Shown in pieces: positions 17,369-27,341 of a stretch of DNA of 64,000 nucleotides; position 1 is the first letter of the stretch, and every line of letters begins with the position of its first letter. A program made the translations under genes and the position numbers. Source of the DNA: Salinivibrio kushneri (lineage in GTDB: Bacteria > Pseudomonadota > Gammaproteobacteria > Enterobacterales > Vibrionaceae); contig NZ_CP114589.1 in assembly GCF_027286325.1 (NCBI RefSeq), positions 434,001-498,000 of the forward strand, in the 5' to 3' direction. Below the pieces are notes generated by a model, which saw nothing but the letters and a program-made list of their open reading frames with translations, made no database searches and was not told the origin of the DNA.

Positions 17369-18199
17369 ATGTCAGTGTTTGTAACCGCCGAATGGCTGGC
17401 TCAGCGCCTCGATACCGTGATCCCTGTCGATGCCAGTTGGTTTATGCCTGATGTGTCGAGGGATAGTGCTCAAGAGTGGCAACAACGTCGGATTCCGGGG
17501 GCCGTTTTTTTTGACTTCGACACTCGTATCAAAGACCCAACGTCTAGTCTGCCCCATATGTTGCCCGATGAAGAGCGCTTCTCCCAGCATATGGGAGCGT
17601 TAGGTATTGCCTCACAAGACACCTTGGTGATGTATGACACGCACGGGCTATTTTCTGCCGCGCGGGCGTGGTGGATGTGCAAAGTGATGGGTCATCACAA
17701 TGTGTTTATCCTGGATGGTGGGCTACCCGCGTGGATGGCCTCAGAGGGGGTGATTGATAATACCCCGCCGCAGCCACGTGTCGAAGCGACATATCAGACG
17801 CAGTTTAAACCGTACCGCTACATGGATGGTGCCACCTTGGCAGAGAAACTCGCTGTGATGAATGTGATTGATGTTCGTCCTGAAACGCGCTTTTATGGCG
17901 ACGTCCCTGAACCGAGAGAGGGCGTTCGTAGCGGCCATATGCCTGGCGCCACGAATCTTCCCTTTGCCACGTTGACCGACCCACGAGGCTTTGTGATCAG
18001 TGAGCGTGAGGCGCGATCGACCGTGTTACCTCACTTAAGTGATACGCGGGTTAACGTAGTAAGTTGTGGCTCGGGGGTCACCGCGTGCATTTTGGCTGCT
18101 GTGGCTGAGCACTACTTCGCCTACCCTGTGGCAGTTTACGATGGGTCATGGACTGAGTGGGGTGGTCACTCACACTGGCCCGTAGTGAAAGCAGGTTAA
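17369..18199 (+). CDS. sseA: 3-Mercaptopyruvate/thiosulfate sulfurtransferase
   Basis: Transfers a sulfur atom from 3-mercaptopyruvate (or thiosulfate) to an acceptor. The 276-residue protein has two rhodanese domains; the N-terminal one is inactive and the C-terminal one carries the active-site loop CGSGVTAC with nucleophile C233. The CGSGVTA loop is the form typical of mercaptopyruvate sulfurtransferases, so SseA is preferred over thiosulfate sulfurtransferase. An AAGGAA ribosome site precedes the ATG. The gene is monocistronic, with no clear terminator in the 250 bases before ravA. Confidence 0.92.
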   Translation: MSVFVTAEWLAQRLDTVIPVDASWFMPDVSRDSAQEWQQRRIPGAVFFDFDTRIKDPTSSLPHMLPDEERFSQHMGALGIASQDTLVMYDTHGLFSAARAWWMCKVMGHHNVFILDGGLPAWMASEGVIDNTPPQPRVEATYQTQFKPYRYMDGATLAEKLAVMNVIDVRPETRFYGDVPEPREGVRSGHMPGATNLPFATLTDPRGFVISEREARSTVLPHLSDTRVNVVSCGSGVTACILAAVAEHYFAYPVAVYDGSWTEWGGHSHWPVVKAG

Positions 18200-18448
18200 T
18201 TATCAGGCAATGACAAGAGGATGTGTCGCAAGATTGACTTGAGAGTGATCTATGTCACTATCTGACAAGTGCGCTAATGATATATCGATACACTAATTAA
18301 TATTATTTTACATAGTAGTATGTTTTTTGTGCGGTCAGTCAGCCGGTTAATGGCAAATAGCGCTTGGCTTGCCATGATTAATCAACAAGCGCTTCGTGGT
18401 TATCAAGCACAAAAATACCCTGTATAGCGATGAAAATCGGAGTATCAC

Positions 18449-20116
18449 TTGTCTCAAAATCTTGCCACCGTCAGTCAACGTGCTTTGCTACCTGAGCGTA
18501 TAGCCAGCCTCATCAAGGCGCTTTCCAGTGGGGTGTACGAGCGCGAACATACCATTAAGATGTGTCTGTTGGCCGCGCTTGCCGGTGAAAGTATCTTCTT
18601 ACTTGGCCCACCCGGGATTGCGAAAAGTTATATCGCTAAACGATTGATCGAAGCGTTTGATAACAGCCAGTTTTTTGAGTACTTGATGACCCGGTTTTCT
18701 ACGCCGGAAGAAGTATTTGGCCCGCTCTCGATTCAGGCGCTGAAAGATGAAGGCAAATATGTACGCTTGACCGATGGCTATTTGCCGAACGCCGACGTTG
18801 TCTTCTTGGACGAAATATGGAAAGCAGGGCCGGCTATCCTCAATACCTTGCTGACCGTGGTCAACGAACGCACCTTTAAAAATGGCGAGCATGTCTATCC
18901 TGTTCCTATGCGTTTATTGGTGACAGCGTCCAACGAATTACCCGAGCCGGACAGTGGACTCGATGCCTTGTACGATCGCATGTTGCTACGAGTATTCGTC
19001 AATCGGATCCAAGAGAAGAAAAACTTCAAACTGATGCTTACCGAGCCCAGCCAGGATGAAGCAACGGTGGCCGATAAGTTGAAAATTAGCCATCAAGAAT
19101 ATCAGCATTGGCAGACCATAATTCCCACTCTGGATCTGCCCGATGCGATATTCGAAAAACTCTACACCCTAAAACAACGGGTAGAAAATGCCGGCAGTGA
19201 GCAATCACAGTTCGACCCAAGTGAGCTTTATGTGTCGGATCGGCGCTGGAAAAAAGCGGTGCGTTTGCTAAAAGCGGCCGCTTTTTTCAATGGTCGTGAC
19301 GAAGTCGCCCCCCTGGACTTATTGTTACTGGAAGACTGCCTATGGCATAGCCCAGAATCACGCGATGTGGTGCAAACCGTGATGCAGGCATTTGCCAAAG
19401 AAGTGCTGTTCGATCAACAAGAAGTACTCGCCTTGCTTGATGACGTCAAAGTGGCGTTAGAAGATATTGAGCAAGATACGGCTGAGGCGTTGACCTATCG
19501 ACAAGACGCGGCAACGGCAGGGCTCACGCGCAAAGCGGTGATTGACGTAAGCCAGTCACCTCGCTTCACCGTCAACCAAAGTCGAGATTTGGTTCGTTTT
19601 GTCCTCCTTCGGGCCAACCCATCGGTTTCAGAGCAGGAAAAAGGTGATAGTCGCTGGGTGTATCTCGATGCGGCCGACATTGAGAAAAAGTTGAAAACAG
19701 GCAGCACAGACTTGTATGGCTATGTGAATAAAAACAATCACCTGTGCCGTCTCACGTTAGAGTGGGATGCGCAGCAAGCCTTGGTCATCAAAGACATTGC
19801 CAATCGCCCAGTGCCGATGGCCTTGGTGGGGGTTAACGATCCAAGCGAATCGCAGCTAGCAGGTTGGAAGCAACAAACCGATCATGCGCTTGAACAATTG
19901 CATCATGCACAATTTTTAGTTCGTCGCGCGCGCAGTCAACTCAATGCTGGATTGCCGCATTTATTTGCGCAACCGGACTTGCTAGAAATCGCATCGGCGA
20001 GTTTGGTGGATGTGGAACATGAGGTAAAAACGCAGATCGATAATCTAGAGCGCCAAGTTAATCGTTTAGCGCGCTTAGGTGAGTTCTTCTCAGGAGCGAG
20101 TCATGCTGAGTGCTGA
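18449..20116 (+). CDS. ravA: MoxR-type AAA+ ATPase RavA, TTG start
   Basis: Hexameric AAA+ ATPase that works with ViaA and, in E. coli, binds the inducible lysine decarboxylase and modulates respiratory complexes. Residues 53-60 form Walker A (GPPGIAKS), residues 117-122 Walker B (VVFLDE); FEYLMTRFSTPEEVFGP matches RavA exactly in character. The C-terminal half contains the triple-helical and LARA-type insert and a coiled coil. The only start giving the expected N-terminus is a TTG at 18449, eight bases after GGAG. It is 555 residues, slightly longer than the E. coli protein (about 500). It overlaps viaA by 14 bases. Confidence 0.94.
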   Translation: MSQNLATVSQRALLPERIASLIKALSSGVYEREHTIKMCLLAALAGESIFLLGPPGIAKSYIAKRLIEAFDNSQFFEYLMTRFSTPEEVFGPLSIQALKDEGKYVRLTDGYLPNADVVFLDEIWKAGPAILNTLLTVVNERTFKNGEHVYPVPMRLLVTASNELPEPDSGLDALYDRMLLRVFVNRIQEKKNFKLMLTEPSQDEATVADKLKISHQEYQHWQTIIPTLDLPDAIFEKLYTLKQRVENAGSEQSQFDPSELYVSDRRWKKAVRLLKAAAFFNGRDEVAPLDLLLLEDCLWHSPESRDVVQTVMQAFAKEVLFDQQEVLALLDDVKVALEDIEQDTAEALTYRQDAATAGLTRKAVIDVSQSPRFTVNQSRDLVRFVLLRANPSVSEQEKGDSRWVYLDAADIEKKLKTGSTDLYGYVNKNNHLCRLTLEWDAQQALVIKDIANRPVPMALVGVNDPSESQLAGWKQQTDHALEQLHHAQFLVRRARSQLNAGLPHLFAQPDLLEIASASLVDVEHEVKTQIDNLERQVNRLARLGEFFSGASHAEC

Positions 20117-21581
20117 GAGCCTGAACATGGGCTTGATGCTCGCGGAGTCTGGGTTACTGGATGCGGCGATGACAGAGTTGATGTCTCACCCGCAGTTACT
20201 CGTGTTGACTGAACGAAGCCCAGCGATTAAGCGAGCCGTAAAAAAACAGCTTCACCGCTGGCGTGGGCAAACAAAACGCAAACTGGTACAGCAAGGGTTG
20301 TCAGCTTCCCTGAAGCAAGAAATTCAATACTACGAGCTGGCCACCGAAAAAACCGCGCGCACGTTTGAAAAAGAGATTGATACTCTACTGAGCCAATTAA
20401 AATCGGTTTCTTCGTTCTATCCGCAGGCGGAAAAGCTCGCCGCCCATCAAGCTCAGCACGCCGACCCTATGTTTCAGTCGTACTTTTGCAATAAATGGCA
20501 CGCGCATTTAAAGGCGGAAATACAAAAAAATCAGTCCGACAGTGTTGAGGCGCAAAAACAAAAGCTCTTGGAAGATTTGTACCGCCGGATTTCAACCTAT
20601 CAGCAAATGGATGGCGTTGACCAGTCGGGCGATATCAGCAAAGTAGGGCGGCTGTGGGATATGGCGGCGAGCTCTCTCTCTCAGCAAGACGTCACCTTGC
20701 TTAAGCGGTTTATTGCTTTTCTAGAGAAAAACCCAGAGCTTCAGGCAATCGCGGAACAACTCGGGCGCATGGCCAATCAGGTGAATCTTTCTGGGCCAAG
20801 CCAACAGCCCACTGAAACACTGAAAACCAAACCAGAGCGTCAGGTGGATGTGCCGGACGATATCACGGGGATTTGCCAAAGTGATCGGGTTGATCGCTTG
20901 TTGCCCAATGAAGCGGTGTTGCTCGCGGATCCGGCGCTTGAAGTGGTGTTTTACAAGCAATTGGTAGACAAACAGCTCCTCAACTATCAGTTTTCCGGTA
21001 AGGCCTATCGCCGTAAAAAAGTCGAGACACAGGCGCCGAGTCAATCTAAGCCTGAAAAAAAGAAAGGGCCGTTTATCATTGCGGTGGATGCCTCAGGTTC
21101 GATGAGCGGTTTTCCAGAGCAGTGTGCTAAAGCCCTCGCGTACGTGTTGATGCGAATTGCCGCTACTGAGCATCGAGACTGTTACGTGATGCTCTTTTCC
21201 ACTGACCATATTAGCTATGAGTTAACCGGTGAACGTGGTTTACAAGAAGCGATGAGCTTTCTGTCTTACCGGTTTCACGGTGGCACGGATATGACGCCAG
21301 TCATTGATAAAGCGATCAATCTGATGGAAAGCGATCGCTATCAAAACGCGGATCTAGTGGTCGTGTCGGACTTTATCGCGCCTAAGCAATCGGATGCGAT
21401 GATCAACAAGGTTGAGGCGCTCAAAGCCAACCATAATCGCTTTCATGCCGTGAGCTTGTCTAAGTATGGCAATCCAAGCCTAATGGCTATGTTTGATCAC
21501 TGCTGGCGATATCAGCCGTCACTCGGTGGCAGGTTGCTTAGTCAGTGGTGGCCGGGTAAATCATTTACAACGCAGAAGTAG
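20103..21581 (+). CDS. viaA: VWA-domain protein ViaA
   Basis: Partner of RavA; stimulates its ATPase and links it to phospholipids and respiratory enzymes in E. coli. The 492-residue product has a helical N-terminal domain and a C-terminal von Willebrand factor A domain with the metal site DASGSMSG at about residue 329 and RFHGGTDMTP later. The ATG at 20103 follows AGGAGC and lies inside the 3' end of ravA, so the pair is translationally coupled. Its last 17 bases overlap the 3' end of the convergent eamA-like gene. Confidence 0.93.
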   Translation: MLSAESLNMGLMLAESGLLDAAMTELMSHPQLLVLTERSPAIKRAVKKQLHRWRGQTKRKLVQQGLSASLKQEIQYYELATEKTARTFEKEIDTLLSQLKSVSSFYPQAEKLAAHQAQHADPMFQSYFCNKWHAHLKAEIQKNQSDSVEAQKQKLLEDLYRRISTYQQMDGVDQSGDISKVGRLWDMAASSLSQQDVTLLKRFIAFLEKNPELQAIAEQLGRMANQVNLSGPSQQPTETLKTKPERQVDVPDDITGICQSDRVDRLLPNEAVLLADPALEVVFYKQLVDKQLLNYQFSGKAYRRKKVETQAPSQSKPEKKKGPFIIAVDASGSMSGFPEQCAKALAYVLMRIAATEHRDCYVMLFSTDHISYELTGERGLQEAMSFLSYRFHGGTDMTPVIDKAINLMESDRYQNADLVVVSDFIAPKQSDAMINKVEALKANHNRFHAVSLSKYGNPSLMAMFDHCWRYQPSLGGRLLSQWWPGKSFTTQK

Positions 21582-22467
21582 GTCTGGCACGCGCTTTTAA
21601 TCCCAACCAGCGGCCAATGCGTCGACCCAACACAGACAGACTTAAGCCAGTAACAATCAAGGCCGCCCCGATCCACTCAATCATCGATAAGGTTTCTCCT
21701 AACCCTATCGATGCGGCCGCCATGCCGACAATCGGGATCAGTAGCGCGAACGGGGTGACCGAGGCCGAAGTGTGCTGGTTCAGCAACCAGCCCCAGATGG
21801 CGAACGCTACCAGTGTAGATAAGTAACCCACATAAGCTATTGATATCCATCCGGATAACGGTGTCGCTTGTAACAGCGCAAGAGGTTGGTGACTTTCAAA
21901 CCAATACGAGAGAGCAAACAGGGGTAGCGGTGGGATTAAGCTCACCCAAACCATAAAATGCATCAGGTTAACGCCTGGCATTTGTTTCATCACCATGTTG
22001 GCAATTGCCCAGAAAAAGCCAGCGGCAACAATCATCGCTACGCCGGTGAATGTCGCGCTCCCCGTTGAAGTGACGAAGAAGAGCCCAAAGCCGGCAAAGG
22101 CAACAACAAGCCCGATGCGTTGTGGCACGGTAATATGCTCTTTAAGGAGCAGTGCGCTTAGCGCAATGGTAAAAATAACTTGTGATTGTAACAGCAACGA
22201 GGCGATACCCGCTGAGGCATCGTCTTGCATGGCGATAAACAGCAAACTAAATTTAATTACGCCCAGGCTCAGTCCTACGGCGAATAGTTGCCAGAGTTTT
22301 ACCTTAGGACGCGGAATAAAAAATACCGCCGGCAAGGCGACGATAAAAAATCGTAACCCTGAGAACAAAATGGGTGGTAGGGTTTCCAGCCCAACTTTAA
22401 TGACGGAAAAGTTGACGCCCCAAATTAGCACCACCAATAAAGCGAGTAGAACGCTTTTAATGTTCAT
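21565..22467 (-). CDS. eamA: EamA-type amino-acid/metabolite exporter
   Basis: Inner-membrane DMT transporter of 300 residues with ten predicted helices in two EamA repeats. The opening MNIKSVLLALLVVLIWGVNF and the region IKVGLETLPPILFSGLRF closely follow E. coli EamA (YdeD), which exports O-acetylserine and cysteine; that substrate is therefore plausible but not certain. The start is the ATG at 22467 after AAGGGA; a reading two codons longer would start at TTG. The 3' end overlaps viaA by 17 bases on the other strand. Confidence 0.86.
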   Translation of the reverse strand: MNIKSVLLALLVVLIWGVNFSVIKVGLETLPPILFSGLRFFIVALPAVFFIPRPKVKLWQLFAVGLSLGVIKFSLLFIAMQDDASAGIASLLLQSQVIFTIALSALLLKEHITVPQRIGLVVAFAGFGLFFVTSTGSATFTGVAMIVAAGFFWAIANMVMKQMPGVNLMHFMVWVSLIPPLPLFALSYWFESHQPLALLQATPLSGWISIAYVGYLSTLVAFAIWGWLLNQHTSASVTPFALLIPIVGMAAASIGLGETLSMIEWIGAALIVTGLSLSVLGRRIGRWLGLKARARPTSAL

Positions 22468-22599
22468 AGCCAATCCCTTACTAAGATAAAGCTACCCTAG
22501 CATGGATGGCTGTTGGATACGAAATCTTTGGCAGGAAGAGCAGAAAACTAGGCGCTTACCATAACAGTAAGCGCCGTCGCCGCCTAATTAAGCCACAAG

Positions 22600-23394
22600 T
22601 TAACCAAGTAGCAAGCTGTCGTCGGCAAGGGTTTCGCCACGGACTTTATTGAACATTTCCAGCAGATGCGGGACATCCATATTCTTGCGTTCATCACCGT
22701 GCACATCGAGAACAATATTGCCTTGGTGTAACATCACGGTGCGATCGCCACAGGCCAAGGCATCTTTCATTGAGTGAGTGACCATCATCGCCGTGAGGTT
22801 AAACTCATTGACGATGGTTTTGGTCAAATCAATCACGAACGCGGCCATACGTGGATCCAGCGCAGCGGTGTGCTCATCAAGCAGCAAGAGCTTACTGTCT
22901 GACAGTGTTGCCATGACCAAACTTACCGCCTGGCGTTGGCCTCCTGACAGCAAGCCGATGCTGTCACCGAGCCTATCTTCTAATCCTAACCCCAAAATCG
23001 CAATGCGCTCTTGGAATAATTGACGACGTTTACTGCCAAGCGCACGTGTCCAGCCCCGGCCTTTACCCCGCCGATAGGCTAGGGCTAAGTTTTCCTCAAT
23101 GGTTAACGAGGCACACGTACCCGCGAGTGGATCTTGAAACACGCGAGCGGCGAGGGTGGCTCGTTGGTGAACGGCTTTTTTCGTCACATCGATGTCGTCA
23201 ATCATGACCTGACCACCAATCATCGGGGTTTCACCTGTCACTGCACCCAGCAAGGTTGACTTTCCCGCGCCATTGGAGCCAATGATGGTGACGAACTCTT
23301 TTTCAGGAATCGTGAGATTAACGCCTCGTAACGCGCGGTTCTCCAGCACGGTTCCAGGGTTAAAGGTGACTTGAATGTTGTTAAGCGAGATCAT
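22600..23394 (-). CDS. ABC importer ATP-binding subunit (TrpZ-like)
   Basis: Cytoplasmic ATPase of 264 residues for the importer encoded with the next two genes. Walker A GSNGAGKST, signature LSGGQRQAVSLVMA and Walker B LLLLDEHTAALD are intact. It overlaps the permease gene by four bases (ATGA), so it is the last gene of a three-gene operon. The set resembles the TrpX-TrpY-TrpZ type found in many bacteria, for which aromatic amino acid transport has been proposed; the substrate is not fixed by sequence. Confidence 0.88.
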   Translation of the reverse strand: MISLNNIQVTFNPGTVLENRALRGVNLTIPEKEFVTIIGSNGAGKSTLLGAVTGETPMIGGQVMIDDIDVTKKAVHQRATLAARVFQDPLAGTCASLTIEENLALAYRRGKGRGWTRALGSKRRQLFQERIAILGLGLEDRLGDSIGLLSGGQRQAVSLVMATLSDSKLLLLDEHTAALDPRMAAFVIDLTKTIVNEFNLTAMMVTHSMKDALACGDRTVMLHQGNIVLDVHGDERKNMDVPHLLEMFNKVRGETLADDSLLLG

Positions 23395-24302
23395 CCTGAC
23401 ACCTCCGCCTGTTTCGCACGTTTTGACTTTTGATATTGCTGGCGCATTTTAGGCGCAATGAGCGCAACGGCAACCAGTACCGCGGTCACCAAGTTGAGGT
23501 CAGAGGCTTGCAAGCCAAACATGCCACTCGACAGCGCGAAAGCGACGGCGAGACGATAGAGGATAGAGCCTAGAATAACCGCGATAACGGCCACCCAGAC
23601 TTTACGCCCAGGGATGAGCGTTTGTCCCAAAATCACTGCAGCGAGCCCCACCACAATGGTGCCGACGCCAGAGGTTACATCCGCAAAGCTATTGGTTTGC
23701 GCAAATAATGCCCCCGCAAAGCCGACAAAGGCGTTGGATAACGCAAGGCCAAAGTAGGTATACATCGCGGTACTCCCACCTTGGGCTTTCACCATCCGTG
23801 CGTTGACCCCGGTAGCACGTAGCCCAAGGCCGAAGTCACTGGCCAATAGGCGGATGACGAGGAGGCCACTAATAATCACTAAGACGCCCACCACTAAGGG
23901 GCGAAGATAGGCTGGGGCAATCCCGAGTGATTCGAACGGGGTGAGAATGGTTTCTTCCCCGAGCAAAGCGATATTGGGGCGCCCCATGATACGGATGTTG
24001 ATAGAGAAAGCGGCAATCATGGTCAAAATACTCGAGAGTAAATTGAGGATGCCGCATTTTACGGTCAAAAAGGCGGTGACGAGCCCAGTGATCCCACCGG
24101 CTAAAATAGCCACTGCCGTCGCTAACCATGGGTTATAGCCAGCGACGATCATGGTTGCTGCGACGGCAGCACCCATTGGGAAGCTGCCGTCAACGGTCAG
24201 ATCAGGAAAATCCAAAACACGGAATGTCAGATAGACCCCGAGAGCGACCAAGCCATAGATCAGCCCAACCTCTAAGGTGCCGAAGAACGCAATTGCAGTC
24301 AT
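23391..24302 (-). CDS. ABC importer permease subunit (TrpY-like)
   Basis: Membrane subunit of 303 residues with about eight hydrophobic segments, in the branched-chain-type permease family (VYLTFRVLDFPDLTVDGSFP near the N-terminus is characteristic of the group). It lies 24 bases after the binding-protein gene and overlaps the ATPase gene by four bases. A weak 5-bp dyad (AGACT and AGTCT) lies in the gap before it. No promoter is evident inside the operon. Confidence 0.88.
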   Translation of the reverse strand: MTAIAFFGTLEVGLIYGLVALGVYLTFRVLDFPDLTVDGSFPMGAAVAATMIVAGYNPWLATAVAILAGGITGLVTAFLTVKCGILNLLSSILTMIAAFSINIRIMGRPNIALLGEETILTPFESLGIAPAYLRPLVVGVLVIISGLLVIRLLASDFGLGLRATGVNARMVKAQGGSTAMYTYFGLALSNAFVGFAGALFAQTNSFADVTSGVGTIVVGLAAVILGQTLIPGRKVWVAVIAVILGSILYRLAVAFALSSGMFGLQASDLNLVTAVLVAVALIAPKMRQQYQKSKRAKQAEVSG

Positions 24303-24326
24303 TTACTACTCCAAGACTGATACAAA

Positions 24327-25295
24327 CTAGTCTACGATGCGTGAGGCGCGATCTAAGATAGACGCAGGCACCTCAAGGCCGAGTTTCTTAGCCGCTGCGC
24401 GATTGACAGCAAGGTCTGACCCTTCCGCCACTTTCGCTGGCAATGATGAAATCGGTTTGCCTTCCAGCACCGCGGCAACATAATCTGCGGTTTGTACGCC
24501 AACTGAGTAGTAATCAAAGCCTAATGCCACCACGGCACCATTCGGGGTATAAGAGGTGGAGCCGCCGATAACGGGTGTGCCTGCCGAATTAGCCGCTGCC
24601 ACTAAGCCATCAATGGCACTGGCGACCGTGTTGTCTGTTGGAGCGTAAATCACATCAGACTGTGTCGCGACGACTTGTGCGGCAGACTGGACGTCGGCAC
24701 TTTTTAGTGCAGTCCCTTCGACCACTTTAATCCCATGCTGCTGCGCCGCTTCTTTGAGAAGTTCGACTAAGGTCACTGCGTTTGCTTCGCCTGGGTTGTA
24801 CACCACGCCAATAGAGGAAAGACTAGGTAAAAGTTCTTTGGCCAGTGCGACGTGTTGTGCCACAGGAGAAAGATCAGACAGGCCAGTCACATTGCCGCTG
24901 GGGGCATCCATGTTTTTGACCAGCTTAGCGCCGACAGGGTCGGTCACAGCGGTAAAAATCACTGGCACATCACGGGTAGCGGCCGCGAGTGCTTGTGCTG
25001 AGGGGGTCGCAATCCCGACAAGTACATCGGGCTGTTCGCCGACATACTGACGGGCAATCTGTACCGCAATAGCGGGGTTACCTTGTGCAGTTTGATATTT
25101 AAAATCGAGATTCTCGCCCTGGGTATAACCTTTAGCAATTAAGCCATCCAATAGGCCATTGCGGGCGGCGTCTAGCGCAGGGTGTTCCACAATCTGAGAG
25201 ACGGCGACATGCGCCGTTTCAGCCAGGGCGGAAGTGGTCGTTCCCACTGACAGCGCAGCCGCGCAGACAATGGCAGCGAGTTTAGGTGCTTTCAT
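24327..25295 (-). CDS. ABC importer periplasmic binding protein (TrpX-like)
   Basis: Periplasmic substrate-binding protein of 322 residues. A signal peptide is clear (MKAPKLAAIVCAAALSVGTT with cleavage near ALAETA). VAVSQIVEHPALDAARNGLLD is the hallmark opening of this binding-protein family, and DVPVIFTAVTDPVGAKLV and YNPGEANAVTLVELL also fit. The ATG at 25295 follows GGGAG; the longer reading to 25337 is rejected. The product is related to proteins named tryptophan or tyrosine transport receptors; substrate unknown. Confidence 0.88.
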   Translation of the reverse strand: MKAPKLAAIVCAAALSVGTTTSALAETAHVAVSQIVEHPALDAARNGLLDGLIAKGYTQGENLDFKYQTAQGNPAIAVQIARQYVGEQPDVLVGIATPSAQALAAATRDVPVIFTAVTDPVGAKLVKNMDAPSGNVTGLSDLSPVAQHVALAKELLPSLSSIGVVYNPGEANAVTLVELLKEAAQQHGIKVVEGTALKSADVQSAAQVVATQSDVIYAPTDNTVASAIDGLVAAANSAGTPVIGGSTSYTPNGAVVALGFDYYSVGVQTADYVAAVLEGKPISSLPAKVAEGSDLAVNRAAAKKLGLEVPASILDRASRIVD

Positions 25296-25800
25296 AGTGA
25301 CTCCCTTCTTCGAACGATGCATCCCAGCAAGTAGCAATGATGCGTTTGCGATGTTGTGTAAGTGTTATTTTTTGGTTTTTTCAATGAGGATGACTAAAAT
25401 CATTCACTTTTTATTTAAATCTAGTCGATTTTTGCTGACTATGACAGCGATTACCAACTAGTAAGTTGATATTATTAATCTTGACAGTAACCCATGTCAC
25501 CTCTTTTTTACGGTTGAAACGTGCTTAGCAATAGACGTTAACGCCATATTTGTTAATATTATGTTCGCTTTTGTTCTGCGGTGACCTATCCGTGCAAAAT
25601 AAACAATTGATACATTGCACGATTGCCACAGAGCACGCTTTTTAAACTGTCTTTTAATGGTGAGAAATGTGTCACCACGCCGAGGCGACGCGATTTGTCT
25701 CTATGACGGGTGGTAGGCCAATAAACAGTCGGAAACAGACTGATTAACACGACTTAATTGTCATATCAGAAGTAAGGAAACAAAATTTGGAGGCTCAAGG
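25296..25800. other. Divergent intergenic region before nhaD
   Basis: This 505-base region holds promoters for the leftward binding-protein gene and rightward nhaD. A TTGACA element lies at 25481-25486, but no good -10 follows at the right distance. The 240 bases before nhaD contain several short dyads, for example CAGTC and GACTG at about 25726-25742, so a structured leader is possible. I could not match it to a known riboswitch. Confidence 0.4.
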
Positions 25801-27231
25801 ATGAAGCGTTTGGTTGCGGCGTTGGCGATGGTATCGCCAACGGCTTTTGCCGCTACGACAGGAGAAGGGCTGGATTTAACTCAGTCCTGGGTGGGCTATG
25901 CGTCTTTGGCAATCTTTGCGGTTGCCTACAGCTTAGTGATGCTAGAAGAAAAGCTTCACTTGCGAAAATCGAAGCCTGTTTTGCTGGCGGCTGGCTTGAT
26001 TTGGCTGCTCATTGGTTTTGCCTACTCTCAATGGGGCAATATGGCACCGGCGCATGCTGCGCTAGAGCACAATCTGTTGGAGTACGCCGAGCTATTATTG
26101 TTCTTGTTGGTGGCAATGACCTACATCTCGGCGATGGAGGAACGGCGTCTATTCGATGGCTTGAAAGCGTGGATTTTGAGTAAAGGCTACGATTTGAGAA
26201 GCCTGTTTTGGATTACCGGGATCCTATCTTTCTTTATCTCGCCAGTGGCGGATAACCTTACCACTGCACTGTTAATGTGTACCATTGTGTTAAAAATTGG
26301 CGGTGATAACCCTCGGTTTATTAACCTAGCTTGCATCAACATTGTTGTGGCGGCAAACGCCGGCGGTGCTTTTAGTCCCTTTGGTGACATCACTACCTTG
26401 ATGGTGTGGCAGGCGGGCAAAGTGACCTTTGCCGAATTCGGGGCCTTGTTTATTCCGTCTGTGGTTAACTACGTGATCCCTGCCTTTATCATGTCGCTAT
26501 TTATCCCACGTACACAACCGGATGTGATGCAAGAGCATGTCGAGCTCAAACGCGGTGCTCGCCGCATCATGGTGTTGTTCTTGCTCACTATTGCCACTGC
26601 GGTTGCTTTCCATGGCTTTATTCACTTCCCGCCAGTGATGGGGATGATGATGGGGTTGGCTTATCTGCAGTTCTTTGGTTTTTATCTGCGCCGCACGCTT
26701 CCGCGCTCGTTAGCGCGTAAACGTGCTATTGCTGAGGCGAAAAATGATGAAGCCGCATTACGTCGACTGGGCTCAGTGGTGCCTTTTGATGTCTTCCGCC
26801 GTATTTCCCATGCTGAGTGGGACACCTTACTCTTCTTCTATGGGGTGGTGATGTGTGTTGGCGGCCTTAGCTTAATTGGTTACTTATCGCTGGTCTCGAA
26901 TGTGATGTATCTCGAGTGGAACCCTGTCTGGGCGAATACCCTCGTTGGCGTGTTATCAGCGGTGGTGGATAACATTCCGGTCATGTTTGCGGTATTAACG
27001 ATGAGCCCTGAAATGTCGCACGGTAACTGGCTATTGGTGACGTTAACGGCGGGTGTTGGTGGTAGCTTGTTGTCGTTAGGCTCAGCGGCCGGGGTGGCCT
27101 TGATGGGACAAGCGCACGGCAAATACACTTTCTTTGGCCACCTAAAATGGGCGCCAGTGATCATGCTTGGTTACTTCGCCTCTATCGGTGTCCACCTCGT
27201 ACTAAATAGCCATTATTTCCACATGCAATAA
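25801..27231 (+). CDS. nhaD: NhaD-type sodium/proton antiporter
   Basis: Exports sodium in exchange for protons; important for salt and alkali tolerance in Vibrio and Halomonas. The 476-residue protein has about a dozen membrane segments in the ion-transporter superfamily. The N-terminus MKRLVAALAMVSPTAFAATT looks like a cleavable signal segment, as in NhaD homologues. SPVADNLTTALLMCTIVLKIG and GAFSPFGDITTLMVWQAG are family motifs, with the aspartates in conserved positions. GGAGG precedes the ATG at proper spacing. A strong terminator follows. It fits the salt theme of the neighbouring teaABCD and proXWV genes. Confidence 0.93.
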   Translation: MKRLVAALAMVSPTAFAATTGEGLDLTQSWVGYASLAIFAVAYSLVMLEEKLHLRKSKPVLLAAGLIWLLIGFAYSQWGNMAPAHAALEHNLLEYAELLLFLLVAMTYISAMEERRLFDGLKAWILSKGYDLRSLFWITGILSFFISPVADNLTTALLMCTIVLKIGGDNPRFINLACINIVVAANAGGAFSPFGDITTLMVWQAGKVTFAEFGALFIPSVVNYVIPAFIMSLFIPRTQPDVMQEHVELKRGARRIMVLFLLTIATAVAFHGFIHFPPVMGMMMGLAYLQFFGFYLRRTLPRSLARKRAIAEAKNDEAALRRLGSVVPFDVFRRISHAEWDTLLFFYGVVMCVGGLSLIGYLSLVSNVMYLEWNPVWANTLVGVLSAVVDNIPVMFAVLTMSPEMSHGNWLLVTLTAGVGGSLLSLGSAAGVALMGQAHGKYTFFGHLKWAPVIMLGYFASIGVHLVLNSHYFHMQ

Positions 27232-27251
27232 ACGCGCTTAAAACATTGATA

Positions 27252-27286
27252 AAAAAGGCCAGCATCTTTCGATACTGGCCTTTTTC
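27252..27286. terminator. Bidirectional terminator between nhaD and teaD
   Basis: A-rich sequence plus GGCCAG pairs with CTGGCC plus a T run (TTTTTCTT); the inner ATC and GAT can extend the stem. It lies 20 bases after the nhaD stop and about 55 bases after the teaD stop, so it can serve both. Confidence 0.88.
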
Positions 27287-27341
27287 TTGTCGTGATGACC
27301 GGGTGCAGTTACAACGTGCGACAAAATGCCATCACAGACGG

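Noticed and set aside
25454..25470. Half of a TrpR-like operator (AACTAGT) upstream of the TrpX-like gene
   Set aside because: Only one half-site fits; the other half is poor, so TrpR control is not supported.
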